A stretch of DNA of 64,000 nt from Corallococcus silvisoli (GCF_009909145.1 NZ_JAAAPJ010000016.1:62001-126000); one strand, 5' to 3'; shown: positions 27,272-37,469, counted from the first letter of the stretch. The notes: generated by a model from the letters alone, not told the origin. Program-made: numbers and translations.

Positions 27272-28276
27272 TCAACGCCGGCCGGTGGGGGTGCGGATCC
27301 ACTGGTAGCCCACGGTGGCGCCGGTGCCGATGAGGGACAGCGCGAGGTAGCGGCGGAGGGTGTCCAGCCGTTCGCTGGAGCCGGCCAGGTGGCGCAAGCC
27401 CTCGTGCGCGGCGATGCCGAGCAGCATCCCCGCGGTCGCGCCTCCGAGCGCGCCCAGGTACGCGCGGCCGGGCCGTTCGCTGTTCCCGAAGGCGACCTCT
27501 CCCATGCCCCAGGTGCCGAGCGCGGCGATGGGGGGCGTGACGACCATGGCGGCGCCGAACGCGCCCACTTCCAGTTCGAGCCACCGGCCCTGGGGATACG
27601 AGGGGTGGACGAAGAGGAACCTGCCGGGAAGTGAAGCGAGCAGGGTGCCCGCGGCGGCCTCCGCGGCGGTGGCGCCCAGGCGGGTGTCGCCGCCCACGCG
27701 GGTCGCGGCCCAGACGCCGCCCAGGGGCAGGAGCGTGAGTCCGCCATGCGCGACCCAGGTTCCCCCGGACAGCCGCGCCTCCGTGTCGGGCTCACCGTGC
27801 GGAATGAACGGACGCAGCGGGCGCTGTGGCACGGTGGGCAGCGGAGGCCCGCGGAATGGCGCGTCCGACACGAGGGGATCCAGCGGAGGTGGTGGCTCGG
27901 GTGCGGAGTGCTCGGGGGCGCGCGCGGATGTTTCCGCCTCATGCCGCGATGACAGATTGGGAGTGGCGGTCGTGGGCGGCTGCGTCGCATGCGCCGACGA
28001 AGTGGATGGCGTGGCGGTCGTGGGTGGCTGCGTCGCATGCGCTGACGAAGTGGATGGCGTGGCGGCCGTGGATGGTTGCGTCGCCTCCACGAACAGCGAG
28101 TCCGCTGGACCACCGGCCCGCGTGGATGTCTCGGTCTCATGCGCTTCGGGTGGATCCAGCATCTCGAATGTCTGCGTGCGCGCCGAACCGAGCGCGGCCG
28201 GTGCTCCCAGCCATCCCGCCAGCAGGAGGGCCCGTCCTCCCGCGCTCCGTGCCGGTCGCTTCCCCCGTTGCCCCAT
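27272..28276 (-). CDS. Membrane-associated protein with tandem TQPPT repeats
   Basis: This 334-residue protein has an N-terminal hydrophobic segment (GGRALLLAGWLGAPAALGSA) that could be a signal peptide. A Thr/Ser/Pro-rich linker with 16-residue tandem repeats follows (ATQPPTTATPSTSSAH), then a C-terminal half with several Gly/Ala-rich hydrophobic segments (GATAGMLLGIAAHEG, LALSLIGTGATVGYQW). I do not recognise a family. ATG 28276 is preceded by AGGAG about 12 nt upstream. The linker is probably extracytoplasmic and flexible. Confidence 0.7.
   Translation of the reverse strand: MGQRGKRPARSAGGRALLLAGWLGAPAALGSARTQTFEMLDPPEAHETETSTRAGGPADSLFVEATQPSTAATPSTSSAHATQPPTTATPSTSSAHATQPPTTATPNLSSRHEAETSARAPEHSAPEPPPPLDPLVSDAPFRGPPLPTVPQRPLRPFIPHGEPDTEARLSGGTWVAHGGLTLLPLGGVWAATRVGGDTRLGATAAEAAAGTLLASLPGRFLFVHPSYPQGRWLELEVGAFGAAMVVTPPIAALGTWGMGEVAFGNSERPGRAYLGALGGATAGMLLGIAAHEGLRHLAGSSERLDTLRRYLALSLIGTGATVGYQWIRTPTGRR
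27963..28088 (+). repeat. 48-bp tandem repeat, about 2.6 copies
   Basis: Units at 27963-28010 and 28011-28058 are nearly identical (two differences that I see), with a third, more diverged partial unit from 28059. The period is a multiple of three, so it codes for 16-residue protein repeats in the gene on the minus strand. Copy number may vary between strains. Confidence 0.9.
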
Positions 28277-28480
28277 GCCGTGTCCGCTCTCCTCGCGCGG
28301 ATTCCCTGCCGATGCCCGCTCCCAGCAGTGCGCATGCGGCGCGTCCGGCACCACCGGCCGTTGACCCCACGCCCTTCAACCGTCGACGGGTGGACGGTGT
28401 CCGGGCGCATCCATTCGCTTCCGTGACTCTGTCGCACGCGGCGGATGCGCGGGGCGGGGGGCTGCCCTAGCTTGGGGGCC

Positions 28481-29725
28481 GTGCGGCTGGTCTGGCCCCT
28501 CCTGTTCGCCCTGCTCGCCGCGGGGTGTCCCTACCCGAACCACCGACAGGACCTGCGCCTGCGCGCGCTGCCGGAGGACCCGGTGGCGCGGGAGGTCGCC
28601 ATCGCGCAGACCCTGGGCATGCCCATGGAGCCGGGCAACGGCGTGGAGTTGGTGCAGAACGGGCGCATCTTCGACGTCATCGAGGAGGAGATCCGCGCCG
28701 CCCGCTCCAGCATCCACATCGCCAGCTACATCTGGCGCCCGGGCATCCCGTCGGACCGGCTGCTCGTCGCGCTGCGCGAGCGCAGGGCCGGCGTGCAGTG
28801 CCGCATCATCGTGGATCCGCTGGGCAGCGTGAACTTCGAGGCCGTGGCCCCCGTGCTCGCGGACGCGGGCTGCGATGTGCGCATCTACCGTCCGTACCAG
28901 GGCGCGGTGGCGTCCCTGGACGCGTCGCGGATCCGCGCGCGCATGCACCGCAAGATGGTCATCCGCGACGGCGAGGTCGCGCTGACCGGCGGGTTCGGCG
29001 TCTGGCGCAGCTGGCTGGGCAACGGCGACGCGGCGATGACCTGGCGCGACACCAACGTGCGCGTGCGAGGCCCCGTCGTGCGCGGCATGCAGACGGCCTT
29101 CGCGCGGAACTGGCAGGAGTCCGGCGGCGACTTCCTTCCCCCGGAGTCCTTCCCGGAGCTGGCCCCGGCGGGCGACGCGCGGGCCTGCTTCGTCGCCAGC
29201 ACCAGCCACCGCTTCCTGTCGGAGGCGTCGAGGATGTGGCTGCTGTCCATCGCGTTCGCGAAGCACCGGCTGTGGATCGCCAACTCGTACTTCATCCCGT
29301 CGGAGGCCATCAGCGACATGCTCATCGAGAAGGTTCGCCAGGGCGTGGACGTGCGCGTGCTGGTGCCCGGCCGCTACCACGACGTGGCGCCCGTGCGCGC
29401 GGCTCAGCGCGCGTCCTACGCGAGGCTCCTGGAGGGCGGTGTGCGCATCTGGGAGTACGAGATGTCGATGCTGCACGCCAAGACGCTGGTCGCGGACGAC
29501 ATGCTCAGCGTCGTGGGCTCCACCAACATGGATCCGCTGGCGCTCAATCACACCGATGAGGGCTCGCTGATGGTGGAGGACCCCGTGCTGGCGGAGGAGC
29601 TGGCGGCCTCCTTCGAGCAGGACCTCACGCACTCGGCGGAGGTCCACTGGCAGGGCTGGAAGCGGCGCGGTCTGCTGCAGAAGCTGGGCGAGGAGCTGCC
29701 GTGGCTCATCGGCGACTTCCTGTGA
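28481..29725 (+). CDS. Phospholipase D / cardiolipin synthase-like lipoprotein
   Basis: The 414-residue protein has two HKD motifs: HRKMVIRDGEVALTGG and HAKTLVADDMLSVVGSTNMD, as in the PLD superfamily that transfers or hydrolyses phosphatidyl groups. The N-terminus RLVWPLLFALLAAGC is a lipobox, unlike normal cardiolipin synthases with membrane helices, so the enzyme is probably a lipoprotein facing the periplasm. GTG 28481 is chosen because it begins the signal sequence. A role in phospholipid remodelling is likely; attack on foreign lipid is also possible. Confidence 0.88.
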   Translation: MRLVWPLLFALLAAGCPYPNHRQDLRLRALPEDPVAREVAIAQTLGMPMEPGNGVELVQNGRIFDVIEEEIRAARSSIHIASYIWRPGIPSDRLLVALRERRAGVQCRIIVDPLGSVNFEAVAPVLADAGCDVRIYRPYQGAVASLDASRIRARMHRKMVIRDGEVALTGGFGVWRSWLGNGDAAMTWRDTNVRVRGPVVRGMQTAFARNWQESGGDFLPPESFPELAPAGDARACFVASTSHRFLSEASRMWLLSIAFAKHRLWIANSYFIPSEAISDMLIEKVRQGVDVRVLVPGRYHDVAPVRAAQRASYARLLEGGVRIWEYEMSMLHAKTLVADDMLSVVGSTNMDPLALNHTDEGSLMVEDPVLAEELAASFEQDLTHSAEVHWQGWKRRGLLQKLGEELPWLIGDFL

Positions 29726-29916
29726 GCCGGGGCGGAGCGTCCGTGAGGTGCCCCAGGCTGGGGCCGCCTGCTTGGACGCAGGAGGGGCGTGGTGGGTGGA
29801 CGGGACACATCGGGCTGGAACGAGCGGCGCGTGCCAGGAGACGGCGGCCTGGACGCGCGGCAGCCGGCCTCGCATGCGGGAGGCGGGCTCCGGGCCGTCA
29901 TGCTAGAGGGCGGCGC

Positions 29917-30438
29917 ATGAGCACGGACGTGGTGAAGCGGGCGGTCATTCGCGAGGCGCGGCCCGAAGACGACAAGGCGATTGGCGATCTCCTGGTGGAC
30001 GCCTACATGACGCAGTACGCGAAGAAGCTGCCGGAGGTCGTCTACTCCGAGGAGCGCAAGGCGTTCCTGCGCGACGTGGCCTCGCGCCGCGAGGTGTGCA
30101 CCATCCTGGTGGCGGAGGTGGACGGCGAGGTCGCGGGCACGGTGGCCCTGTATCCGCCCGGTGCGCCCGGCTCCGAGGCGTGGCTCCCCCAAACGGCGGA
30201 CCTGCGGGCGCTGGCCACGTCGGTGCGCTTCCACGGTCAGGGACTGGCGCAGCCGCTGCTCGCGGAGACAGAGGTCCTCGCGAAGCGCTGGGGCATGGAC
30301 GCCATCTCCCTCCATGTGCGCCGGGGCGCGACAGGGGTCGCGCGCATGTACCAGGGGCGCGGCTACCAGCGCACGCCGGCCGGCGACCTCGAGCGCCCGG
30401 AAGTGTTCCTGGAAGCCTTCGTGCTGCCCTTGAAGTGA
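29917..30438 (+). CDS. GNAT-family N-acetyltransferase
   Basis: The 173-residue protein has the GNAT fold with the acetyl-CoA binding segment written as VRFHGQGLAQPLLAETEVLAKRWG (motif A variant) and the C-terminal ARMYQGRGYQR. It starts STDVVKRAVIREARPEDDKAIGDLL, the normal family start; AGAGGG precedes ATG 29917. Substrate is unknown. It stands alone between the PLD-like and kinase-phosphatase genes. Confidence 0.88.
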   Translation: MSTDVVKRAVIREARPEDDKAIGDLLVDAYMTQYAKKLPEVVYSEERKAFLRDVASRREVCTILVAEVDGEVAGTVALYPPGAPGSEAWLPQTADLRALATSVRFHGQGLAQPLLAETEVLAKRWGMDAISLHVRRGATGVARMYQGRGYQRTPAGDLERPEVFLEAFVLPLK

Positions 30439-30605
30439 CGCGTGTCAGGCGGGGACGCGTTCCCGCGTAGTGGGGGCATCCCGTCCGATGCCAGAGGGTC
30501 CGCGAAGGCTCGCGTGACCCGGGCGCCGGACGGGGTCGCGCGCGGGAGTGACAGCGTGCGTCCTGCCCCGAAAGGGGCGCCGACCCTCCACCCGGTGTCC
30601 CCACC

Positions 30606-31835
30606 ATGAAGATTCCCATCCCCGAGCAATCGCTCGTGCTGCTCATCGGCCCGTCCGGCGCCGGCAAGTCCACCCTCGCGCGCGCGCACTTTCCACCCGA
30701 GGACGTGCGGTCCGGGGCCAGCAATGACCCCGCCCTGTTCGAGGACGTCGCGCGAAGGCTGGCGCGAGGCGCGTGCACCGTCATCGACGGTGTTCCCCTG
30801 AGCGCCGAGTCGCGCAGGCGGTATGTGACCCTGGCGCGTGAACACCACGTGCCCCTGGTGGCGGTGGTGCTGGACACGCCGGAGGCGCTCTGTCTGGAGC
30901 GAAACCGGTCCCGCGCCGGAGCGGCTTCGTCACCTCGCGCCCTGCGCAACCAGGTGCAGCAGCTCCAGAGCGCGCTGAAGGGGCTGGCGAAGGAAGGCCT
31001 CCGGCACGTGCACGTGCTCACGCCGGAGGCCGTGGACACGGTGGCGTTCGAGCGTCGGCCGGTGCCCGGCCACCTCCACGACGAGCGCGGCCCCTTCGAC
31101 ATCATCGGCGACATCCACGGGTGCTTCGACGAGCTGAAGGACCTGCTGACGAAGCTGGGCTACGCCGTCGAACCGCGCCCGGACGGAGCGCGCGGCTTCG
31201 ACGTGGGCGGACCGCCGGGGCGCAAGGCGGTGTTCCTGGGAGACCTCGTGGACCGGGGCCCCGGGGTGACGGACGTGCTGCGGCTGGTGATGGGGATGGT
31301 GTCGTCGGGGCAGGCGCTGTGCGTGCCGGGCAATCATGAAATCAAGTTGCTCAAGAAGCTGCGTGGCAAGGACGTGCGGGTAGGGCGCGGGCTCGCGGTG
31401 ACGCTGGAGCAGCTGGAGCGCGAGCCGCCGGACTTCGCTCGGGAGGTGGCGGACTTCATCGAGCACAGGCCCACGCACTGCGTGCTGGACGGAGGCCGGC
31501 TGGTGGTGGCGCACGCGGGCCTCAAGGAGCGGATGCATGGCCGCGACAGCCCCGAGGCGCGCGACTTCGCGCTCTACGGTGAGACGACGGGCGAAGCGGA
31601 CGCCTATGGCCTGCCGGTGCGCGCCGACTGGGCGGAGCACTACCGGGGACAGGCGATGGTCGTGTACGGCCACACCTCCGTGACGGAGGCGGAGTGGGTC
31701 CACGACACGCTCTGTCTGGACACCGGCTGCGTGTTCGGAGGGAAGCTGACCGCGCTTCGCTACCCGGAGCGGCAGCTCGTCTCCGTGCCCGCGCGGCGCG
31801 TGTACTGGGAATCACGGAAGCACGACGCGCCGTGA
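30606..31835 (+). CDS. Kinase-phosphatase related to Pnkp, lacking the ligase domain
   Basis: The 409-residue protein joins an N-terminal P-loop kinase (GPSGAGKST, residues 15-23) to a calcineurin-like phosphatase from about 165 with FDIIGDIHGC, GDLVDRGP, GNHE, VAHAGL and GHTSV. Bacterial Pnkp has the same order plus a C-terminal RNA ligase domain, which is missing here. The kinase also lacks the usual SSD-x-x-R substrate segment and is about 30 residues shorter, so 5'-OH kinase activity is doubtful. No Hen1 methyltransferase gene is nearby. A role in RNA-end repair is inferred. Confidence 0.82.
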   Translation: MKIPIPEQSLVLLIGPSGAGKSTLARAHFPPEDVRSGASNDPALFEDVARRLARGACTVIDGVPLSAESRRRYVTLAREHHVPLVAVVLDTPEALCLERNRSRAGAASSPRALRNQVQQLQSALKGLAKEGLRHVHVLTPEAVDTVAFERRPVPGHLHDERGPFDIIGDIHGCFDELKDLLTKLGYAVEPRPDGARGFDVGGPPGRKAVFLGDLVDRGPGVTDVLRLVMGMVSSGQALCVPGNHEIKLLKKLRGKDVRVGRGLAVTLEQLEREPPDFAREVADFIEHRPTHCVLDGGRLVVAHAGLKERMHGRDSPEARDFALYGETTGEADAYGLPVRADWAEHYRGQAMVVYGHTSVTEAEWVHDTLCLDTGCVFGGKLTALRYPERQLVSVPARRVYWESRKHDAP

Positions 31836-32044
31836 TTCAGGCCTCCAGGCTCCGCCGCGCCCGGGTGTCGGCGGGGGCGCCGCGGGCCATCCTCTCGGGT
31901 GGGAACACGAGCACCGGCGGTGCGTTCCGCGGACACCCCGCTGTCACTCCCAGAACATGAAAACTCGTGAAACCCAACGGGTCCCATCTCCTTCGGGGTG
32001 GGAAAGGTGCATGCGCCTCCAGACGGGCTTAGCGTGTCGTCCTC

Positions 32045-32485
32045 ATGTCCCTCCGCAAGGACTTCATCGAGCGCGCCATCGAGCAGTTCGTGGCGGCCAT
32101 CTCCAGCGTCCTCAAGGCCCGGAAGGAGAAGCGGTACGGGGACGCGCGCACCCTCATCCGGGAGACGGCCCTCACCGTGCTGGGCATGGAGTACGGCACG
32201 CTCATCCTCGCGGACGCCGAGTCCACCTCGCGGCTGCTGGGCACCGCGTCGCGTGTGCGGATGCTCGCGAAGCTGGTGCGCGAGGACGGTGAGCTGATGC
32301 GCGAGCAGGGCGACCCGCTCACCGCCGACTCCCGCTTCCTGCTGTCGCTGGAGCTGTACCTGGAGGCCATCTGCATGGGCCTCAACCCCGACACGGACGA
32401 CGCCACCGCCATCGCGGAGCTGCGCGCCACCACCGACACCGCCGCCCTGTCGGAGCGGCACCAGCGGATGCTCTCGCAGGCCTGA
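32045..32485 (+). CDS. Small helical cytoplasmic protein (DUF6483-like)
   Basis: The 146-residue protein begins SLRKDFIERAIEQFVAAISSVLKARKEKRYGDARTLIRE and is helical throughout, with the later segment SRFLLSLELYLEAICMGL. The opening resembles a small uncharacterised family (DUF6483) with a tetratricopeptide-like helical layout. No enzyme motif or membrane segment is seen. It is monocistronic between the kinase-phosphatase and the uracil-catabolism set. The family assignment is from memory and tentative. Confidence 0.7.
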   Translation: MSLRKDFIERAIEQFVAAISSVLKARKEKRYGDARTLIRETALTVLGMEYGTLILADAESTSRLLGTASRVRMLAKLVREDGELMREQGDPLTADSRFLLSLELYLEAICMGLNPDTDDATAIAELRATTDTAALSERHQRMLSQA

Positions 32486-32687
32486 CGGGCCGCGGCGCGC
32501 ACGTTGACGCACCCGGGCGGGTGAACGCACCCCTCGCGCATCGGTCGGCTTTGCGACACAGCAACATGGGGAGATCCATCGCTTCCGATCAGGCGAGGAC
32601 ACCGTCGCATCCGCCCGGCTTGCCCTGCCTTCCGGGTTTGCGTCTATCCTTGCCGTCCATTTGTCACGCAACACCGGGGGGGTGCGC

Positions 32688-34172
32688 GTGTCCTTTGTTC
32701 GGTTTCCCGAGAGCGTGGTCTCTTGTCGCAATCTCGTGGGTGGAGAGTGGGTCTCTCCCAGCGGGGTGGCGGCGCAAGAGGTTCGCAGTCCGTATACGGG
32801 CGCGGTCATCGGCCAGGTGCCGCTGACGACCGCCGCCGGCGTCGCCGAGGCGGTGGAGGCCGCGAAGGCCGCGGCCCAGGGGTGGCGAAGCGCTCCGCTG
32901 CGCGAGCGCACCCACTTCCTGCACCGCTTCCGCGCGCTGCTGGAGACGCACCTGGAGCGGCTCGCGCACCTGGCCGCCAGTGAGTCCGGCAAGACGGTGG
33001 CGGAGGGCCGCGCGGGCCTGCTCAAGGGGATGGAGGTCTGTGATTTCGCCCTGTCGCTCCAGAACCTGGATGGCGGCGCGCACCTGGAGGTGAGCCGGGG
33101 CGTCACCTGTGAATACCGCCGCGAGCCGCTGGGCGTCGTCGCCGGCGTCACCCCGTTCAACTTCCCCGCGATGGTGCCCCTGTGGATGTTCCCCATCGCC
33201 GTCACGGTGGGCAACGCCTTCATCCTCAAGCCGTCGGAGAAGGTGCCGCTGACCGCGACCGCGCTGGGCGAGCTGATGGTGGAGGCGGGCTACCCGCCCG
33301 GGGTCTTCTCCATCGTGCACGGCGCGAAGGACGCCGTGGAGGCGTTGGTGGCGCACCCGGACGTGAAGGGGCTGGCCTTCGTGGGCTCGTCCCCGGTGGC
33401 GCGGCACCTGTACGTGGAGGGCAGCCGCCACGGCAAGCGCGTGCTGGCGCTGGGCAGCGCGAAGAACCACCTCATCGTCGTGCCGGACGCGGATCCGGAC
33501 CTCACGCCGCAGGCGGTGGTGGACTCGTTCACCGGCTGCGCGGGCCAGCGCTGCATGGCGGCCAGCGTGATGCTCGCCGTGGGGGACGTGCAGCCGCTGG
33601 TGGATGACATCGTCCGGCGCGCGGCGCGGCTGGAGCTGGGGCCGGGCATGGGCGCGCTCATCGACCGGGGCGCGGTGAGCCGGCTGGAGACGGCCATCGC
33701 CAAGGCGCAGGCGGACGGCGCGCGCGTGCTGCTGGATGGCCGCGGCAGGCGCCCCGTGGGCGACCCGTACGCGAACGGCCACTGGATGGGGCCCACCGTG
33801 CTGGACGGCGTGCAGCCGGAGATGGAGGCCGCGCGGCGCGAGCTGTTCGGCCCGGTGCTGTCCATCGTCCGGGTGCCCACGCTGTCGGTGGCGCTCGCGG
33901 TGGAGAACGCGTCGCCCTACGGCAACGCGGCGTCCGTCTTCACCACCCGCGGCGCGGTGGCGCAGACCGTGGTGGAGGGCGCGAAGGCCGGCATGGTGGG
34001 CGTCAACGTGGGCGTGCCGGTGCCGCGCGAGCCCTTCTCCTTCGGCGGGACGGGCGAGTCGAAGTTCGGCCACGGCGACATCACCGGTCCGTCCAGCCTC
34101 GACTTCTGGAGCCAGCTCAAGAAGGTGACGCGCAAGTGGTCCGCGCGCACCGACGGCTCCTGGATGAGTTGA
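32688..34172 (+). CDS. mmsA: CoA-acylating (methyl)malonate-semialdehyde dehydrogenase
   Basis: The 494-residue protein is an aldehyde dehydrogenase of the MmsA type: the Asn region TPFNFPAMVPLWMFPIA, the catalytic Cys in GCAGQRCMAAS, and the C-terminal GVPVPREPFSFGGTGESKFG are diagnostic. It converts malonate or methylmalonate semialdehyde to acetyl-CoA or propionyl-CoA plus CO2, with NAD+. GTG 32688 is preferred after a G-rich ribosome site. The gene is followed 84 bp later by the URC1/URC4/upp genes, so here it may handle the C3 product of uracil breakdown as well as valine. Confidence 0.92.
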   Translation: MSFVRFPESVVSCRNLVGGEWVSPSGVAAQEVRSPYTGAVIGQVPLTTAAGVAEAVEAAKAAAQGWRSAPLRERTHFLHRFRALLETHLERLAHLAASESGKTVAEGRAGLLKGMEVCDFALSLQNLDGGAHLEVSRGVTCEYRREPLGVVAGVTPFNFPAMVPLWMFPIAVTVGNAFILKPSEKVPLTATALGELMVEAGYPPGVFSIVHGAKDAVEALVAHPDVKGLAFVGSSPVARHLYVEGSRHGKRVLALGSAKNHLIVVPDADPDLTPQAVVDSFTGCAGQRCMAASVMLAVGDVQPLVDDIVRRAARLELGPGMGALIDRGAVSRLETAIAKAQADGARVLLDGRGRRPVGDPYANGHWMGPTVLDGVQPEMEAARRELFGPVLSIVRVPTLSVALAVENASPYGNAASVFTTRGAVAQTVVEGAKAGMVGVNVGVPVPREPFSFGGTGESKFGHGDITGPSSLDFWSQLKKVTRKWSARTDGSWMS

Positions 34173-34256
34173 CGCCCGCTGAACGCGGCGATCCACCCAT
34201 CCCCACTCCCTTCAATACCCATCCATCCATTTCGCGCCCCAGAGGAGGGTGCACCC

Positions 34257-35510
34257 ATGTCTGACAAGAAGCCCATCAATCACATTCGTCTGACTTCACA
34301 TCCGGATGGGCAGGTGCCGGGAGCGCCGCTGCGCTGGGGGGAGTCGGAGCCGCTGCGCCGGGGACCGGTGGTGGCCACGCTGTCCGACCCCGCGAACCGC
34401 AATGTCATTGGCACGCACTCCGGCGCGTACGCCATCTACCGCGCGCTGGCGGTGTCCGCGGGCAAGCTGCCACAGGACCACAAGGCGGACCTGACCAACA
34501 CGTCGCCCGCGGCGCAGGTGGGCCCGCATCCGTCGTGGAGCGACCCCAAGCGCATCGTGTCGTTGGACCCGTGGGGCGCGGTGGCGTCCCAGGTGTTCCG
34601 CGCCTACGCGGAGCAGGGCGTGGACTACCGGCCCACCATCGCCGTCACCCGCGCCCACATCAACATGCCGGAGGTGCGCGACGCGATGCTCGCCGGGCGC
34701 CTCAAGGTGGACGGCGACCTGGTGGCGGCCAACGGGGACATCAAGGTCGTGAAGGCCGCGGTGGAGCCCGTCTGGTACCTGCCCGGCATCGCGGAGCGCT
34801 TCGGCCTCACGGAGAGCGCGCTGCGCCGGGGCCTCTTCGAGCACACCGGTGGCATGTACCCGGAGCTCATCACCCGCCCGGACCTGCACGTGTTCCTGCC
34901 GCCCATCGGCGGCCTGTCGCTGTATGTGTTTGGAAACATCGCGTCGCTGGCGGACCGGGACGTGCCGCTGGCGGCGCGCGTGCATGACGAGTGCAACGGC
35001 TCCGACGTCTTCGGCAGCGACATCTGCACGTGCCGGCCCTACCTGGTGCACGGCATCGAGGAGTGCGTGCGGATGGCGCAGCAGGGCGGGGTGGGGCTCA
35101 TCGTGTATCACCGCAAGGAGGGCCGGGCGCTGGGCGAGGTGACCAAGTTCCTGGTCTACAACGCGCGCAAGCGGCAGGAGGGCGGCGACTCCGCGGCCAC
35201 GTACTTCCACCGCACGGAGTGCGTGGCGGGCGTGCAGGACATGCGCTTCCAGGAGCTGATGCCGGACGTGCTGCACTGGCTGGGCATCACGCGCATCCAC
35301 CGCTTCGTCTCCATGAGCGACATGAAGCACGACGCCATCGTGCGCTCGGGCATTGAAATCCTGGAGCGGGTCCCCATCCCGGACGGGCTGATCCCCGCGG
35401 ACGCGAAGGTGGAGATGGAGGCGAAGAAGGCGGCGGGCTACTTCACGCGCGGGCCGGTGGCGGACGCGGGGACGCTGGCGCAGGTGAAGGGGAGGGACCT
35501 CGATGCTTGA
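34257..35510 (+). CDS. urc1: GTP cyclohydrolase II-like protein of uracil catabolism (URC1 type)
   Basis: The 417-residue protein has a RibA-like domain with the zinc triad spread over HDECNGSDVFGSDICTCRPYL and the segment YHRKEGRALGEVTKFL. The RibA end motif TNNP is replaced by SMSDMKHDAI, and about 170 N-terminal residues have no place in riboflavin enzymes. This is the pattern of URC1, needed for the reduction-independent uracil degradation route described in yeast. GAGGAGGG precedes ATG 34257. It overlaps the DUF1688 gene by 8 nt. The actual substrate (a uracil nucleotide rather than GTP) is inferred. Confidence 0.88.
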   Translation: MSDKKPINHIRLTSHPDGQVPGAPLRWGESEPLRRGPVVATLSDPANRNVIGTHSGAYAIYRALAVSAGKLPQDHKADLTNTSPAAQVGPHPSWSDPKRIVSLDPWGAVASQVFRAYAEQGVDYRPTIAVTRAHINMPEVRDAMLAGRLKVDGDLVAANGDIKVVKAAVEPVWYLPGIAERFGLTESALRRGLFEHTGGMYPELITRPDLHVFLPPIGGLSLYVFGNIASLADRDVPLAARVHDECNGSDVFGSDICTCRPYLVHGIEECVRMAQQGGVGLIVYHRKEGRALGEVTKFLVYNARKRQEGGDSAATYFHRTECVAGVQDMRFQELMPDVLHWLGITRIHRFVSMSDMKHDAIVRSGIEILERVPIPDGLIPADAKVEMEAKKAAGYFTRGPVADAGTLAQVKGRDLDA

Positions 35511-36711
35511 CGTGATCCGCGTGCAGGAGCTGTCCCCCACGGTGGCGTGGCTGCGCAGCCCGGCGGCCATCCGCGAGCGGTGTCACCAGGTGCTGGACCT
35601 GGGGCTCGCCGGGCGCCTGGAGTACTTCCGGGTGGAGCCGTCCCGGCTGCCGACGGTGGTGGACCGGGTGCTGGCGGTGACGCACGAGGCGTACCCCCGG
35701 CTGGACATCCCGGTGCACAGCCGCTGGCGCCACTTCGACGCGGGCGGGGTGCCCAGGCTCGCGCAGCTGGAGGCGCGGCTGGCCCCGCTGCCGCCGGAGG
35801 AGCGCGCCCGGGCCAAGGTGGACCTGGGCGTGGTGAGCGTGCTGCTGGACGCGGGCAGCGGGCCCTCCTGGCGCTACCAGGAGCCCGGGGGCGCCACGTA
35901 CGTGCGCTCGGAGGGGCTGGCGGTGGCGTCGCTGCGGATGTTCATGGCGGGGGGCTTCTCGTCGGATCCAGACCGGCCCCTGCGCGCGGACGCGGAGGCG
36001 CTGGGCCGGATGACGCGCGAGCAGCTGGAGCGCGGCTTCCAGGTGTCCGAGTCCAACCCGCTCCTGGGCGTGGAGGGCCGGCTGCACCTGCTGCAGGCGC
36101 TGTCGCGCGTGCTGCCCCGGCCCGGGTCCATGTTCGACATGCTGGCCGCGCACCGGCGGAGCGTGCGGGCGGCGGAGGTGTTGGGCACGGTGCTAGACGT
36201 GCTGGGCCCCATCTGGCCGGGGCGCATCAGCGTGGATGGCATCAACCTGGGGGACGTGTGGCCGCACCCGGCGCTGGGGCCGCCCGACAGCGCGGACGCG
36301 CTGGTGCCCTTCCACAAGTTGTCCCAGTGGCTGGCGTACTCGCTGGTGGAGCCGCTGGCGGAGGCGGGCGTGACGGTGACGGAGCTGGACGCGCTCACCG
36401 GCCTGCCGGAGTACCGCAACGGCGGGCTCTTCGTGGACCTGGGCGTGCTGGTGCCGCAGGACCCGCGCCTGGCCACGGAGGTGTTCTCCGCGGGCGACGC
36501 GCCCATCGTGGAGTGGCGCGCCCTGACGGTGGCGCTGCTGGACCGCGTGGCGGCGCTGGTGCGGGGGCGTCTGGAGTTGAGCGCGGAGGAGCTGCCGCTG
36601 GCGAAGGTGCTCCAGGGCGGCACCTGGACGGCGGGGCGCCGGGTCGCGGCGGAGCTGCGTCCCGGGGGCGTGCCGCCCATCCGCGTGCGCAGCGACGGCA
36701 CGGTGTTCTGA
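35503..36711 (+). CDS. urc4: DUF1688 protein of uracil catabolism (URC4 type)
   Basis: The 402-residue protein has the DUF1688 features: LRSPAAIRERCHQVLDLGLAGRLEYFRV at the N-terminus, RWRHFDAGG, LLDAGSGPSWRY, SEGLAVASLRMFMAGGFSS, and LPEYRNGGLFVDLGVLVP. It is the family of yeast URC4, required with URC1 for uracil use as nitrogen source. No membrane segment is present. The start ATG overlaps the stop of the URC1-like gene (ATGCTTGA), strong evidence for translational coupling. Its reaction is unknown. Confidence 0.92.
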   Translation: MLDVIRVQELSPTVAWLRSPAAIRERCHQVLDLGLAGRLEYFRVEPSRLPTVVDRVLAVTHEAYPRLDIPVHSRWRHFDAGGVPRLAQLEARLAPLPPEERARAKVDLGVVSVLLDAGSGPSWRYQEPGGATYVRSEGLAVASLRMFMAGGFSSDPDRPLRADAEALGRMTREQLERGFQVSESNPLLGVEGRLHLLQALSRVLPRPGSMFDMLAAHRRSVRAAEVLGTVLDVLGPIWPGRISVDGINLGDVWPHPALGPPDSADALVPFHKLSQWLAYSLVEPLAEAGVTVTELDALTGLPEYRNGGLFVDLGVLVPQDPRLATEVFSAGDAPIVEWRALTVALLDRVAALVRGRLELSAEELPLAKVLQGGTWTAGRRVAAELRPGGVPPIRVRSDGTVF

Positions 36712-36779
36712 GGTGGCTTTGCAGCACAGGCGCAGGCCCACAGTCCGTCCGGGCTCCCCGGGCGGCGCGAGGAGGACGC

Positions 36780-37415
<636 letters not shown>

Positions 37416-37469
37416 CCCCAGCCCCCACCGTCATCGCGGGCAGGCAGGTGCTTCCTGAGGTGAGTGATT

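Noticed and set aside
27963..28088. Tandem repeats considered as a CRISPR array
   Set aside because: The units are contiguous, without spacers, and coding.
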